Shown: positions 17,799 through 27,885, counted from the first letter of the stretch. The stretch is DNA of 64,000 nt from Mesorhizobium sp. 1M-11 (GCF_001303895.1 NZ_LJSD01000024.1:1-64000); one strand, 5' to 3'. Notes: generated by a model not told the origin, from the letters alone. Numbers and translations: made by a program.

Positions 17799-18899
17799 TT
17801 ATTGTCCCGTGATGACCTTGGTCCAGATGCGCGTGATGGTGCGCTGGGTCTTGGGGTCGTATGGCTTGACGGTGAACAGCTTCTTCAGCGTCTCCTCGTC
17901 GGGATAGATCGTGGGATCGCCGGTGATCTCCTTGTTGATCAGCGGTTGCGAGGCCTTGTTGCCGTTGGCGTAGAAGACATAGTCAGACGACTTGGCGATC
18001 ACCTCGGGCTTCATCATGTAGTTGATGAACTCGAGCGCTTCGGCCGGATGCTTGGCGTCGGCCGGGATGGCCATCTGGTCGAACCACATCTCGGCGCCTT
18101 CCTTCGGGATCGTATAGGCGATCTCGACGCCGGCCTTGGCTTCCTCGGCGCGATTACGAGCCTGGAACAGGTCGCCGGAGAAGCCGACGGCCAGGCAAAT
18201 GTCGCCATTGGCGAGCGCGTTGATGTATTCGGACGAATGGAACTTGCGGACGGACGGACGGATGCTCAGCATCAGCTCTTCCGCCTTGGCGAGGTCCTCG
18301 GCCTTGTTCGAGCTCGGATCGATCTTCAGATAGTTGAGCGCGGTCGGCAGGATGTCGGTTGGCGAATCCAGCATCATCACGCCGCATCCCTTGAGCTTCT
18401 CGAGGTTCTCCGGCTTGAACACCGTATCCCAGCTGTCGATCGTGTCGACGCCGAGCGCTTCCTTGATCTTCTTGGTGTTGTAGCCGATGCCGGTGGTGCC
18501 CCACATGTAGTTGACCGAGTACTCATTGCCCGGATCGAAGGCAGCCACGCGTTCCTGAACGACGTCCCACATGTTCTTCAGGTTCGGCAGCTTCGACTTG
18601 TCGAGCTTCTGGTAGACGCCGGCCGCGATCTGGCGGACCAGGAACGGCGTGGCGGTCGGCACGACAACGTCATAGCCTGAGCCGCCGGCCAGCAGCTTGG
18701 TCTCCAGGATCTCGTTGGAATCGTAGACATCGTAGACGACTTTGATGCCGGTTTCCTTGGTGAAGTCGGCAATGATCGACTGGTCGATATAGTCCGACCA
18801 GTTGTAGACGTTGACGACACGCTCCTGTGCCTGGGTCCCCGCCGCGGGCAACGTCAACAGGACGGCCGTAGCCGCCAGCCAGATCGCTTTGCGGATCAT
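17799..18899 (-). CDS. potF: Putrescine-binding periplasmic protein PotF
   Basis: A 366-residue extracytoplasmic solute-binding protein. It has a signal peptide over residues 1-24 (MIRKAIWLAATAVLLTLPAA, cleavage after TQA), then the polyamine-binding signature RVVNVYNWSDYID and an aromatic/acidic pocket typical of PotD/PotF. It delivers putrescine to PotGHI. The start at 18899 is supported by GGGAG and the signal peptide; the longer frame to 18995 has no such features. It is first of the four-gene operon and is followed by a strong stem-loop. Confidence 0.9.
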   Translation of the reverse strand: MIRKAIWLAATAVLLTLPAAGTQAQERVVNVYNWSDYIDQSIIADFTKETGIKVVYDVYDSNEILETKLLAGGSGYDVVVPTATPFLVRQIAAGVYQKLDKSKLPNLKNMWDVVQERVAAFDPGNEYSVNYMWGTTGIGYNTKKIKEALGVDTIDSWDTVFKPENLEKLKGCGVMMLDSPTDILPTALNYLKIDPSSNKAEDLAKAEELMLSIRPSVRKFHSSEYINALANGDICLAVGFSGDLFQARNRAEEAKAGVEIAYTIPKEGAEMWFDQMAIPADAKHPAEALEFINYMMKPEVIAKSSDYVFYANGNKASQPLINKEITGDPTIYPDEETLKKLFTVKPYDPKTQRTITRIWTKVITGQ

Positions 18900-19241
18900 T
18901 TTCTTCACACTCCCTTTGTCAGTTTTCCTTTGCCGACAGATGGCATCACGGCCATCGTCCGGCATGCATTGTTGAACGGTGTCCCGGCAACGCACGACGA
19001 CAACGGCCTGCCCAAGCGACGGGGCCGGGAACGTGTGCGATGGAAAAAAGAGGCGCCGCAGCGCGCAGGCTGCCTGGAGATATTACCGCCCGTTGCTGCC
19101 TGACTGGCAGGTCATGGCGGTGGGGCTCGGTCCTGGTTTGGCCGGCTGTGTCACGTGGCAAGATGCGCCTGTCTTGTTGTTGCCGTATTCCCAGCCTGCC
19201 CGTCGCGCAGCAGGCTTGTCAATGGGCAAAGATGTTCCAAC
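18900..19241. other. potF upstream region
   Basis: About 340 bp between the DMT transporter 3' end and potF. It must contain the pot promoter; I see no clear consensus, operator or RNA gene. Confidence 0.4.
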
Positions 19242-19280
19242 CCCACCTGACAATCAAATCTGATTTGCATGTCAGGTGGG
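19242..19280. repeat. 39-bp dyad overlapping the DMT transporter stop codon
   Basis: Symmetric about base 61 of the line (19261): arms CCCACCTGACA (19242-19252) and TGTCAGGTGGG (19270-19280) enclose a second pair CAAATC/GATTTG with a 1-nt centre and a 2-nt internal mismatch. It covers the DMT stop codon. It could be a stem-loop at the mRNA 3' end or a protein-binding site for the potF upstream region. No T-run follows on either strand. Confidence 0.65.
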
Positions 19281-20210
19281 CGACGGGATTCCGGTGGTGC
19301 CGGGTCGCGCCGGCCGCGACTGACGCCGCAGCTCCAGGCCGATATGGACGAGCAGCGCGGCAACGACGACGACACCGCCAATCATGGTGCGGGCCGAAGG
19401 CACCTCGTCGTGCACAAGCCAGACCCAGATCGGTCCGAGGATCGGCTCGAACGTGCCGAGCAGCGCCGCCACGGCGGCCGGAACCAGCCTGGCGCCGGTG
19501 GCGAAGAAGGCCAGGCCCACGCCGAGATTGATGACGCCGAAGGCGAAAAGAAAGCCCATGTCGCGTGGAGAAACCGCGAACTGCGTAACCTGCGATGCAG
19601 CGAAAAGGGCGGCAAAGATCGTTCCGAGACATGTGGCCGGCGTCATGCGCACCTGGGCGAAACGGCGGGTTATCACGGTGGCGACCGAAAACATGAAAGC
19701 GATGAGCAGCGCCAGCCCGTCGCCGATCGGCGACACCGCGCCGCCCAGCGATTCCGAAACCATGATGGCGACGCCGACGATCACACCGGCGATCGCTGCC
19801 CAGGTGGCAGCCGAGACTTTTTCGCGGAACAGCAGCCAGCTGAGCAATGCTGCCAGCAGCGGCACGCCGGCCTGCATGAGCAGGATATTGGCGACTTTGG
19901 TGTAGGCGAGCGCAACCACGAAACAGGTCGAAGCGGTGGCGAAACAGACGGCCACCGCAAGACCCGGCAGGCCCATGTCGCGGAACAGTTTCAGGGTTCC
20001 GCGCGGACCGTCGCGCCACGCCATGAAGGCGATCAGGAAAGCCGCCGCCCAGATCGAGCGCCAGAACACCACCGCCCAGCTGTCATCGACAGCAATGAAA
20101 CGCGCAATCGTGCCGCCGAGGCTCCACATCAGGGCGGACAGGAACACCAGCAGATAGCCGATGCGCTCCTCGCGCGATGCCGATGGTAGAGCGGACACGG
20201 TAGCGTTCAT
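19272..20210 (-). CDS. EamA/DMT-superfamily transporter
   Basis: A 312-residue inner-membrane protein with ten hydrophobic segments in two EamA repeats (for example LVFLSALMWSLGGTIARFI and LLIAFMFSVATVITRRF). Members export amino acids or metabolites; the substrate cannot be read from sequence. It lies immediately upstream of the pot operon on the same strand but is separated by about 370 bp and a dyad, so it is probably independent. The last 15 residues are Pro/Arg-rich. Confidence 0.85.
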   Translation of the reverse strand: MNATVSALPSASREERIGYLLVFLSALMWSLGGTIARFIAVDDSWAVVFWRSIWAAAFLIAFMAWRDGPRGTLKLFRDMGLPGLAVAVCFATASTCFVVALAYTKVANILLMQAGVPLLAALLSWLLFREKVSAATWAAIAGVIVGVAIMVSESLGGAVSPIGDGLALLIAFMFSVATVITRRFAQVRMTPATCLGTIFAALFAASQVTQFAVSPRDMGFLFAFGVINLGVGLAFFATGARLVPAAVAALLGTFEPILGPIWVWLVHDEVPSARTMIGGVVVVAALLVHIGLELRRQSRPARPGTTGIPSPT

Positions 20211-20349
20211 GGCCCACTATTGCCCTTCTTAAGGCGATGCATCGTGCGGGAGACGACAGAATTTGCCGATTTCCAGGCGACCGAGCGTGGAAGAAACGAC
20301 GCGGGCATTCAAGAGCCGGATCGCCCGCATCGCTTGAGCCAATCCAGGC

Positions 20350-20727
20350 TCACTCCGGCAGCGGGGCAGCCTGACCAGGCGACTTGGCATAGCCGAGCGC
20401 TTCCACGATCAGGCCACCCCTGACGCGCATCAGGTTGACGCCGCGTACCGAGCCACCATCGCCGAAATTGAAGCGCCAACGGATGACGGCGTTGTCGCCC
20501 ATTGCCGTGATATCCTCGAGTTCGAAATAGGAAACACGATCGGTGGCGATGGCGTGCCAAAAGGCAAGGCAAGCTTCGCGCCCCTCATAGCGGGTGCCGT
20601 TGGGCGCAGGCTGGATCGATTCCATGACGCAGTCCTCGGCAATCAGGTCATCGAGAATCGCGGGCTGATGTTCCTGGAATGCCTGGTTGAACCGCTGCAT
20701 GATTTCAAATGTGTCATTCGATTGCAT
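20350..20727 (-). CDS. NTF2-like/SnoaL-type protein
   Basis: A 125-residue single-domain protein with the SnoaL/NTF2 layout: helix FEIMQRFNQAFQEH, DDLIAEDCVME, RYEGREACLAFW and strands ending WRFNFGDGGSVRGVNLMRVRGGLI. Members are small-molecule isomerases/cyclases or ligand binders; the activity is unknown. GGGAGGAAG precedes the ATG at 20727. It is divergent from the TetR gene and shares the mirrored operators at 20742-20785, so it is the probable target of that repressor. Confidence 0.8.
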   Translation of the reverse strand: MQSNDTFEIMQRFNQAFQEHQPAILDDLIAEDCVMESIQPAPNGTRYEGREACLAFWHAIATDRVSYFELEDITAMGDNAVIRWRFNFGDGGSVRGVNLMRVRGGLIVEALGYAKSPGQAAPLPE

Positions 20728-20741
20728 GTCTTCCTCCCTGA

Positions 20742-20785
20742 ACAGACAGGTCTGTCTATGAATTGAAATATACAGACCTGTCTGT
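20742..20785. promoter_or_regulatory. Two mirror-image TetR operators
   Basis: O1 ACAGAC-AG-GTCTGT (20742-20755) and O2 ACAGAC-CT-GTCTGT (20772-20785) are perfect 6-2-6 palindromes, each the reverse complement of the other, with centres 30 bp apart (about three helical turns). They fill the region between the divergent SnoaL and TetR genes and probably mediate joint repression by the TetR protein. Confidence 0.8.
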
Positions 20786-20798
20786 TAGCGTCAATCCC

Positions 20799-21371
20799 AT
20801 GCAGAAGACTCCTGACACCAACGACAGTTCCCCCGCCCGCCGCCGCCTGCTGGATACGGCGAGCCGGCTTTTCTATGCCGAGGGCATCCATGCCGTCGGC
20901 ATAGACCGCATCATCGCCGAGGCGGGTGTGGCCAAGGCGACATTCTACAAGCACTTCCCCTCGAAGGACGATCTCGTCGTCGCCCATATCGAAGAGCAGG
21001 ACCGGCTTGGCCGCGCCTATGTCGCGGCACTACCGGCAAGGCCACCGCGCGAGATGATCGCTGCGATCCTAGGGCGCATCGGCAACGCGGCGACCGATGC
21101 CGACTACCGGGGCTGTGTGTTTCTCAATGCGGCGGCGGAATACCCGGACCCGGCCAGCCCGGCGCGGCGTGCCATCGATGCACGCCGTATGTGGTATCGC
21201 GACAGCTTGCAGAAACTCTGTGCCGCCAGCGGCGATCCATCTTCCGCGATGACGGCCGGTCTGCTTGTGGCGCTGTCGGACGGCCTGCTGGAGGGGGCCT
21301 ATCTGGACGATCCGGCCAGGATCCCTTCGCTGATCGAAGAAGCCCTCGCCAAACTCCTGCCCAAAGCCTGA
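20799..21371 (+). CDS. TetR/AcrR family transcriptional regulator
   Basis: A 190-residue repressor. The N-terminal HTH reads LLDTASRLFYAEGIHAVGIDRIIAEAGVAKATFYKHFPSKDDLV, with YKHF and K as family hallmarks; the C-terminal ligand domain resembles the TetR_C group with RGCVFLNAAAEYPDP. The ATG at 20799 (MQKTPDT) is chosen because the frame upstream runs into O2. It probably controls itself and the divergent SnoaL gene. Its ligand is unknown. Confidence 0.88.
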   Translation: MQKTPDTNDSSPARRRLLDTASRLFYAEGIHAVGIDRIIAEAGVAKATFYKHFPSKDDLVVAHIEEQDRLGRAYVAALPARPPREMIAAILGRIGNAATDADYRGCVFLNAAAEYPDPASPARRAIDARRMWYRDSLQKLCAASGDPSSAMTAGLLVALSDGLLEGAYLDDPARIPSLIEEALAKLLPKA

Positions 21372-21413
21372 CCGGGCCGCCGCCGATCTTCCGCCGACGG
21401 GCAAAGAGGGCCG

Positions 21414-22841
21414 TTACTTCGCCTGCTTCAATGCCTCCGACAGCACCGCATCCTCGCCCGCAGCATAGCTTGCGAATGTCTGGGCAACGGGGATGGTGGG
21501 CGCCAGTGATCCGGACGGGGTGCCATAGACATAGTTGAGGAAAAAACACGTCGTGACCTGCGCCAGGCTGCAGCCATCTTCCCAGTCGTGGTAGGCGGTG
21601 GTGTAGCGGACGGTCAGCCTGGAATTCGGCAAGGTGACGTTGCCGCCCTCGCCCCAGAACCTGGACCTGTCACCCATGGGCTCGCCCATCAGGATACCGC
21701 GCGAGCCGGCATGATACTTCAACATCGCCGCGGTGCTGAGAGCCGCGGAGAAGGTGTTCCCGCTGGTGAGGATGAAGACCTTACCGTCCCGCGGCACGAG
21801 CTCGGGCAGTTGTTTCGCAAAATCGACGCTCAGCGTGTAGTCGCCACCCGGGTCGAACCGCAGATCCACCACGGCGTTCTTGATCGGCCGCGTCTTCGCT
21901 TCGGCCAGGACATCGGCGAGGTAGCCATGGAGGGACTTGCCGTCCTGGTCGCGCACCCGGTTGATCTGGATGTAGAGGATGCTGCCATCGGCCAGATAGT
22001 CATGCCAGAAAAACTGATCGGGCCGCGCGAACGCCGGTGGAACCTGAACGCCTTGCAACACATGGGTCCAGGAACCGCTGTCATCCGGCATGGGAACGGG
22101 GCTCAGATAACGCTTCGGCCAGAATGTCCTGGTCAGCGGCTCCGGCGTGCCAGGCTCAGCGGCGAGTGTATGTGACGCCTGCGTTCCGTCGCGCAGGCGC
22201 AGGACCAACGCAGCGGAGTCCGCCTTTTCGGCAAGGCCCGCGGCATGAAGCAGTTCCGGCGAGGCAAGCAGGTTCGGCGAAAGCTCGCGCGCCAGATTGG
22301 CAGGCCCGCCGACGTAGGCGCGCAATCCTTCTACCAGTTGCTCTGCCGAATGGCCTCCGAGCGTCATGACCTGTGCCCCCAGGAGATCACGCTGGTCCGG
22401 ACGACCCGACACCGCGAACAACCCGTCGGCAAACCATCCGAAGCGCAGCGGCAAGGCGTTGAAGCCGCGACCGCCGACCAGCGCCATGACGCTGGTGTGG
22501 CCATTGTCGGCCAGTGCCACGGCGCGCGCGACGCCCATCGCAAAGCCGGCGCGGTCAAGATCGGGCGCACGGGCGGAAAGCTCACCCATTGCCGTGTTGA
22601 ACGCCGCACGGGTTTCGTTGGTGAAACTGCGCTCGACTTCAGGCAAGCGCCGCAGCAGATCAAGGTCCTGCTGGTTTTTCTCGGCCTGTGATGCAGCCGG
22701 CGAGAACGTCATCGCCGGGTAGGACTTAAAGGTCGGATAGAGAATGAAGGCGGCCGGAGCGACCACAAGGATCAGAACAGCGGCCAGAACAATAGCGACG
22801 CGCTTCAGCCAGCGTCGCATGGGACGATCGGTACCAGCCAT
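21414..22841 (-). CDS. Membrane-anchored S41 family peptidase-like protein
   Basis: A 475-residue protein with an N-terminal transmembrane anchor (about residues 10-32, VAIVLAAVLILVVAPAAFILYP) and a periplasmic domain related to C-terminal processing (S41) proteases. ADNGHTSV near residue 115, NAVVDLRFDPGGDY and ILTSGNTFSAALSTAA (putative nucleophile Ser in the TSGNTFSAA strand-turn) are visible. No PDZ domain is evident. The start is the ATG at 22841 with GAGG upstream; a GTG at 22853 is possible. The role is unknown. Confidence 0.7.
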   Translation of the reverse strand: MAGTDRPMRRWLKRVAIVLAAVLILVVAPAAFILYPTFKSYPAMTFSPAASQAEKNQQDLDLLRRLPEVERSFTNETRAAFNTAMGELSARAPDLDRAGFAMGVARAVALADNGHTSVMALVGGRGFNALPLRFGWFADGLFAVSGRPDQRDLLGAQVMTLGGHSAEQLVEGLRAYVGGPANLARELSPNLLASPELLHAAGLAEKADSAALVLRLRDGTQASHTLAAEPGTPEPLTRTFWPKRYLSPVPMPDDSGSWTHVLQGVQVPPAFARPDQFFWHDYLADGSILYIQINRVRDQDGKSLHGYLADVLAEAKTRPIKNAVVDLRFDPGGDYTLSVDFAKQLPELVPRDGKVFILTSGNTFSAALSTAAMLKYHAGSRGILMGEPMGDRSRFWGEGGNVTLPNSRLTVRYTTAYHDWEDGCSLAQVTTCFFLNYVYGTPSGSLAPTIPVAQTFASYAAGEDAVLSEALKQAK

Positions 22842-22999
22842 CGGCGCCCTCACCGGTTACGCAACGTCGCGCGGCAAGATGATGACAGAGCCCGGAGGCG
22901 TCAATGTCAGTGACGGCTAAAATGCCATCTCTGCTGAAGCGATCCTGACGACAACTGCCATTGCCGGCGAGGCTCTGCTCTGCAACCGCAGCCGGGTCC

Positions 23000-24442
23000 T
23001 TACTGAAAATCGAAGGCGCTCAGGCCCGTCACCATCTCGTCGAGACCCAGCGGACGCGTCACCGGCGGCTCGGCTCGCGACAGGCAGCCGGAGCGCTCGC
23101 ACAGGCGGCACGCCGGTCCAACCGGCGTCGCCTTCACGGCGCCCGCCTTGCCGCCCAGAGCCAATGCCGGAAGCGCTGCGCCATAGACGATCTCGTCACG
23201 GAAGGCGATGTCGCAGCCGAGCAGGATGGCAGTGCGGCGCGGTCGCTCCGAAAAAGCACCCTGCGGGCCCTCCAGAGTACGCGCAACGGTGAGGAATTCG
23301 GCGCCGTCCGGCATTTCAACGGCCTCGACGAAGATCTGGCCGGGCTGGGTGAAGGCAGCATGCACCGGAAGTTTGGGGCAACCGCCGCCGAAGCGGCTAT
23401 GCGGAAAGCCCTGCGCGCCGGCACGGCGGAAGCGGTTGCCGGCATTGTCCACTTCCAGCATGAAGAATGGCACGCCGGAAGCACCCGCCCGCTGCAGCAT
23501 GGTCAGCCGGTTGGCCGCCTGCTCAAAGGAGACACCGAAGCGCGAACGCAGCACATCGACGTCGTAACGGGCGCGCTGGGCGGCGGAAAGAAAGGCCTGG
23601 TACGGCATCATCAGCGCATGCGCGGCATAGCGGCCGAGTTCGAAACGGGCCAGCCGCCTGGCTTCGTCGGACGACAGCTTGAGCGCTGCGATCTCAGCCG
23701 CCACCGCAACCTGCATGCGGATGAGGCTCGCCTCCATCGCTACCTCGCGCAGTTGGTCGAAGGGCGACAGCCGCTCGGATAGGAACAGGCGCTGCGAATG
23801 GCGATCATAGCGGCGGCGCCAGTTGGGCATGGTGGCGACGGGAAGCACCTTGACGACGATGCCGTGCTCGCGCCGCAGCCATTCCTTCAACGCACCGAAT
23901 AGGTCGTCGCCGGGACCAAGCAACGTCGTGAAGGCTTCGGCTTCCTCTTCGAGCGTCGGAAAATGGTTTTGCCGGCGTTCGAACACCTCATGCACCTCGT
24001 CGATGGGCAGGCGCGCGCCGGAAAGCGCGGTGGTATGGCCTTCGCGGGCAAGCAGTTCCGTAAGATCCGACAGGCGTTCGGCCTGCTCACGATAGGCGCG
24101 AAACAATTTGATGACCGCAGCCGCCGCATTGGGCGCGGCTTCGGCGATCTCGACCAGTTCCTGGTCACCCGGCAATTCGCCGGCCAGAAGCGGGTCGGTG
24201 AAGACTTCTCGCAATGCCGAGATCGAACCGCGCGCCTCGCCCTGCAGTTCATCCGGCTCGACCTTGTAGACGGAAGCGAGCTTGAGGATGAGCTGGACCG
24301 TCAGGGGGCGCTGGTTCCGCTCGATCAGGTTGAGATAGGAAGGCGAAATGCCCAGCCCTTCCGCCATCGCCGTCTGGGTCAGCCCCTTCTGGTTGCGGAT
24401 GCGGCGGATGCGCGGCCCGGCGAATATCTTCTGCTCAGCCAC
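23000..24442 (-). CDS. ScfR/RamB-like short-chain fatty acyl transcriptional regulator
   Basis: A 480-residue XRE-type regulator. The HTH at residues 8-62 (RIRRIRNQKGLTQTAMAEGLGISPSYLNLIERNQRPL) is followed by an IrrE-like DUF955 domain (about 155-290) and a C-terminal DUF2083-type domain with a Cys cluster CRLCERSGC. Family members (ScfR in rhizobia, RamB in corynebacteria) sense acyl-CoA-type metabolites and control glyoxylate-cycle and propionate genes. It is divergent from aceA across 253 bp that contain three TTTACA repeats, supporting direct control of isocitrate lyase. Confidence 0.85.
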   Translation of the reverse strand: MAEQKIFAGPRIRRIRNQKGLTQTAMAEGLGISPSYLNLIERNQRPLTVQLILKLASVYKVEPDELQGEARGSISALREVFTDPLLAGELPGDQELVEIAEAAPNAAAAVIKLFRAYREQAERLSDLTELLAREGHTTALSGARLPIDEVHEVFERRQNHFPTLEEEAEAFTTLLGPGDDLFGALKEWLRREHGIVVKVLPVATMPNWRRRYDRHSQRLFLSERLSPFDQLREVAMEASLIRMQVAVAAEIAALKLSSDEARRLARFELGRYAAHALMMPYQAFLSAAQRARYDVDVLRSRFGVSFEQAANRLTMLQRAGASGVPFFMLEVDNAGNRFRRAGAQGFPHSRFGGGCPKLPVHAAFTQPGQIFVEAVEMPDGAEFLTVARTLEGPQGAFSERPRRTAILLGCDIAFRDEIVYGAALPALALGGKAGAVKATPVGPACRLCERSGCLSRAEPPVTRPLGLDEMVTGLSAFDFQ

Positions 24443-24456
24443 GAGAACGGCACTCC

Positions 24457-24528
24457 TTTACAAAACTTGACATCGAAATCACCCCGATTCCGATATTTCC
24501 ACTTTTTACATAATTTACAAGTTTACAG
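24457..24528. promoter_or_regulatory. TTTACA repeats between the ScfR-like gene and aceA
   Basis: TTTACAA at 24457-24463 and a cluster TTTACAT, TTTACAA, TTTACAG at 24505, 24514 and 24522, i.e. at 9- and 8-bp steps, one turn of the helix each. They lie in the divergent promoter region and are good candidates for the ScfR-like regulator binding sites. No biochemical motif for this regulator is quoted. Confidence 0.5.
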
Positions 24529-24695
24529 CTCTGCATTGTCAAGCACAACACAGATTTTCCCTTATTTTCCAGTCAAAATCGTGAATTCATTGGGTAGTTT
24601 TCGCACCGCAATGTAAATCAAGTCACAGGAAATCGCTACAAACCGAAGAACGCACGGCGGTTTCACGAAACGCAATTTGACAAGCGGAGCAGACA

Positions 24696-25985
<1,290 letters not shown>

Positions 25986-26077
25986 GCCGGACCGCATATC
26001 ATCCCCGGCGCGGACGCGCCGGGGCGGCAACAGAGGAACCGCCTGAGAAGGCGAAGGAACATTCGAGGAGAAAAACG

Positions 26078-26320
26078 ATGGCACCGCGTACCCGTGTCAA
26101 GGAAAGAGCCGAAGAACAGGCCACCACCATGAGTGCCGACCAGCAGGCCGTGATCCGGATCGTGGCCAACGATCTGCACCGCCTCAACCAGTCGGTCATG
26201 AAGGCGGTCGAGGCGGGCGTTTCGGTCGAACTGGTTCGTTCGGCCCGCCATCATGGCGGCGATGGCAACTGGGGTGATCTTTTGATCCCGGTGATCGTCA
26301 CGCAGCAAAGTCACGGCTAA
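26078..26320 (+). CDS. Small conserved-looking protein downstream of aceA
   Basis: An 80-residue protein, MAPRTRVKERAEEQATTMSADQQ..., ending with RSARHHGGDGNWGDLLIPVIVTQQ. The middle is a helix with Leu/Val heptads. No domain is recognised. It is about 90 bp after aceA with GAGGA before the ATG, and just before a strong terminator, so it is probably the last gene of an aceA transcript. It may be a regulatory or assembly partner of the glyoxylate enzyme; that is inference from position only. Confidence 0.6.
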   Translation: MAPRTRVKERAEEQATTMSADQQAVIRIVANDLHRLNQSVMKAVEAGVSVELVRSARHHGGDGNWGDLLIPVIVTQQSHG

Positions 26321-26348
26321 CGAAAGTCAATACTTACCGACTAAAAGC

Positions 26349-26390
26349 AAAAAACCGCCCCGCGGGCAGCCGCGGGGCGGTTTTTTGTTT
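26349..26390. terminator. Strong Rho-independent terminator
   Basis: Stem AAAACCGCCCCGCGG/CCGCGGGGCGGTTTT with loop GCAG, followed by a T run on the plus strand; A-runs on the left make it usable from the minus side too. It ends the aceA transcript. Confidence 0.9.
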
Positions 26391-26597
26391 TGCAGGTGCT
26401 TTTACCGGACGACCGCCTGCGACTTTAGTTGCATAGCTGCCACTAATATTATTGTGATCCGCAAACGGGCCGGCTAGTACAGCCGCACGCTTGACATAGG
26501 CGATGGCCTCAACCCATTGTCCGGCGTGAATACAACCTAGCATTGAATTGTGGACAAGCAGCGCAAGCCCATTTTTCTGAAACACGACGAGAACGAC

Positions 26598-27026
26598 ATG
26601 ACGGTTGCTGACGAAACCCCACCAGCACGTGACGGACCCAGGCTGGACTTCAGCAAGGTGCTGGTCGTGAGCCGGTCTCCGATCAACCGTATCGTCGTCT
26701 CCAGGATCATCGAGCAAAGCGGACTGAAGGCGATCGCGGAATCGCCCGAGACGGCCCCGGCGGCGTTGACGGATGTCATTCCCGGAGCCGTGATTCTGGA
26801 TGGCGGGCCTGAAAACGGAGACTGCGACACAGTGCTTTCAGGTGTTGCGGCAATTCGCGGAATGATCGGCAGGTCGGCGCCTTGCATCGTCTTCCTTTCC
26901 AACCGCACAGGCACGATCGACAGCCTTGCCTTGCCGCGCGCGGTGGATTTCGTGGTGGCCAAGCCGATCACGCCCGATCGGCTGCAGCAGATCATCGATC
27001 GCCTTAAGAGCGGCACCAGGACGTAG
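26598..27026 (+). CDS. Stand-alone degenerate receiver-domain protein
   Basis: A 142-residue CheY-like fold. Strand 1 reads KVLVVSRSPINRIVV, so the acidic pair that binds Mg is replaced by Ser-Arg. The phospho-acceptor position still shows Asp (VILDGG), the switch Ser is in VFLSNR and the conserved Lys in VVAKPITPD. It probably works independently of phosphorylation or as a protein-binding module. The ATG at 26598 is chosen (GAGAA before it); an upstream GTG at 26550 in frame is also possible. No kinase is adjacent. Confidence 0.65.
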   Translation: MTVADETPPARDGPRLDFSKVLVVSRSPINRIVVSRIIEQSGLKAIAESPETAPAALTDVIPGAVILDGGPENGDCDTVLSGVAAIRGMIGRSAPCIVFLSNRTGTIDSLALPRAVDFVVAKPITPDRLQQIIDRLKSGTRT

Positions 27027-27041
27027 CGCCGGCCGCCCGGG

Positions 27042-27139
27042 GCATTTCCGCTTTCTCTCCACCGCGGAAACGCTCCAGCCCTTTGTTTCTAAGCAATTCC
27101 GGACGCAAAACCGCTACGCACTTTTCCTGGAATGCTCCA
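27042..27139 (+). repeat. Intergenic palindromic repeat, family A copy 3 (degenerate)
   Basis: Shares CAATTCCGGACGCAAAACCG with the other copies, but its hairpin arms have diverged (CATTTCCGCTTTC...GCGGAAACGCTC). It lies between the receiver gene and the HAD gene. Confidence 0.7.
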
Positions 27140-27156
27140 GGAGGCGGCGGACAGCC

Positions 27157-27885
27157 TCAGGTCTTGCCGGAAACCGAGCCGATATCCGAAAGCAGCCCCG
27201 GCAATTCGCCGAGATGGCCGATCTCGCGAAAACGCGACGCGCCTGTCGGCGCTTCCACATGCTCGATCACCCAGGTCAGTTCGTGCGGCACGAAGACGCC
27301 CCAGCTGCCCGCCTCGATGGCCGGAACGACGTCCGATTTCAGCGAATTGCCCACCATCATCGCATGCTCGGCGCCGTCGCCATGGCGCGCGAAGATGCGT
27401 TCATAGGTCGGGCGCGACTTGTCGGACACGATTTCGACGGCCTGGAAGAAGTCGCCGAGGCCTGATTGGGCGAGCTTGCGTTCCTGATCGAACAAATCGC
27501 CCTTGGTGATCAGCACCAAGCGGTAGCGCCCGGCCAGCGCCTCCAGCGTGTCGTGCACATGCGGCAGCGTCTCGATCGGATGGCTCAGCATCTCGCGCCC
27601 GGCAGCCAGGATCCTGCCGATGACTTCGCTCGGTACCTTCCCACCGGTGACATCGATCGCCGTTTCGATCATCGACAGCGTGAAGCCCTTGATGCCGAAA
27701 CCGTAGGTGCCGAGATTGCGTCTTTCAGCCTCCAGAAGCCGTTCCAGAAGGTGCTCCTTTTCGGCATGCTCGGAGAGCAGGTCGGCGAAATGGCGCTCCG
27801 TCAGCCGGAAGAACTGTTCGTTCTGCCAGAGCGTGTCGTCGGCATCGAAACCGATGATGGTCAGGGTGTTCGGCGACGTGGTCAT
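27157..27885 (-). CDS. HAD-family hydrolase
   Basis: A 242-residue haloacid-dehalogenase-fold phosphatase. Motif I is GFDADDTLW, motif II VLITKGD, motif III with Lys near VSDKSRPTYERIF and motif IV VGNSLKSDVVPAIEAG. The C1-type cap lies between motifs I and II. The substrate is unknown. Two in-frame ATGs (27894, 27885) lack a clear ribosome-binding site, so the start is uncertain. Confidence 0.85.
   Translation of the reverse strand: MTTSPNTLTIIGFDADDTLWQNEQFFRLTERHFADLLSEHAEKEHLLERLLEAERRNLGTYGFGIKGFTLSMIETAIDVTGGKVPSEVIGRILAAGREMLSHPIETLPHVHDTLEALAGRYRLVLITKGDLFDQERKLAQSGLGDFFQAVEIVSDKSRPTYERIFARHGDGAEHAMMVGNSLKSDVVPAIEAGSWGVFVPHELTWVIEHVEAPTGASRFREIGHLGELPGLLSDIGSVSGKT

Noticed and set aside
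26334..26717. Minus-strand frame of 127 codons over the terminator and receiver start
   Set aside because: It runs through the terminator hairpin and has no start signal; part of its tail looks protein-like but this is not enough to call a gene.
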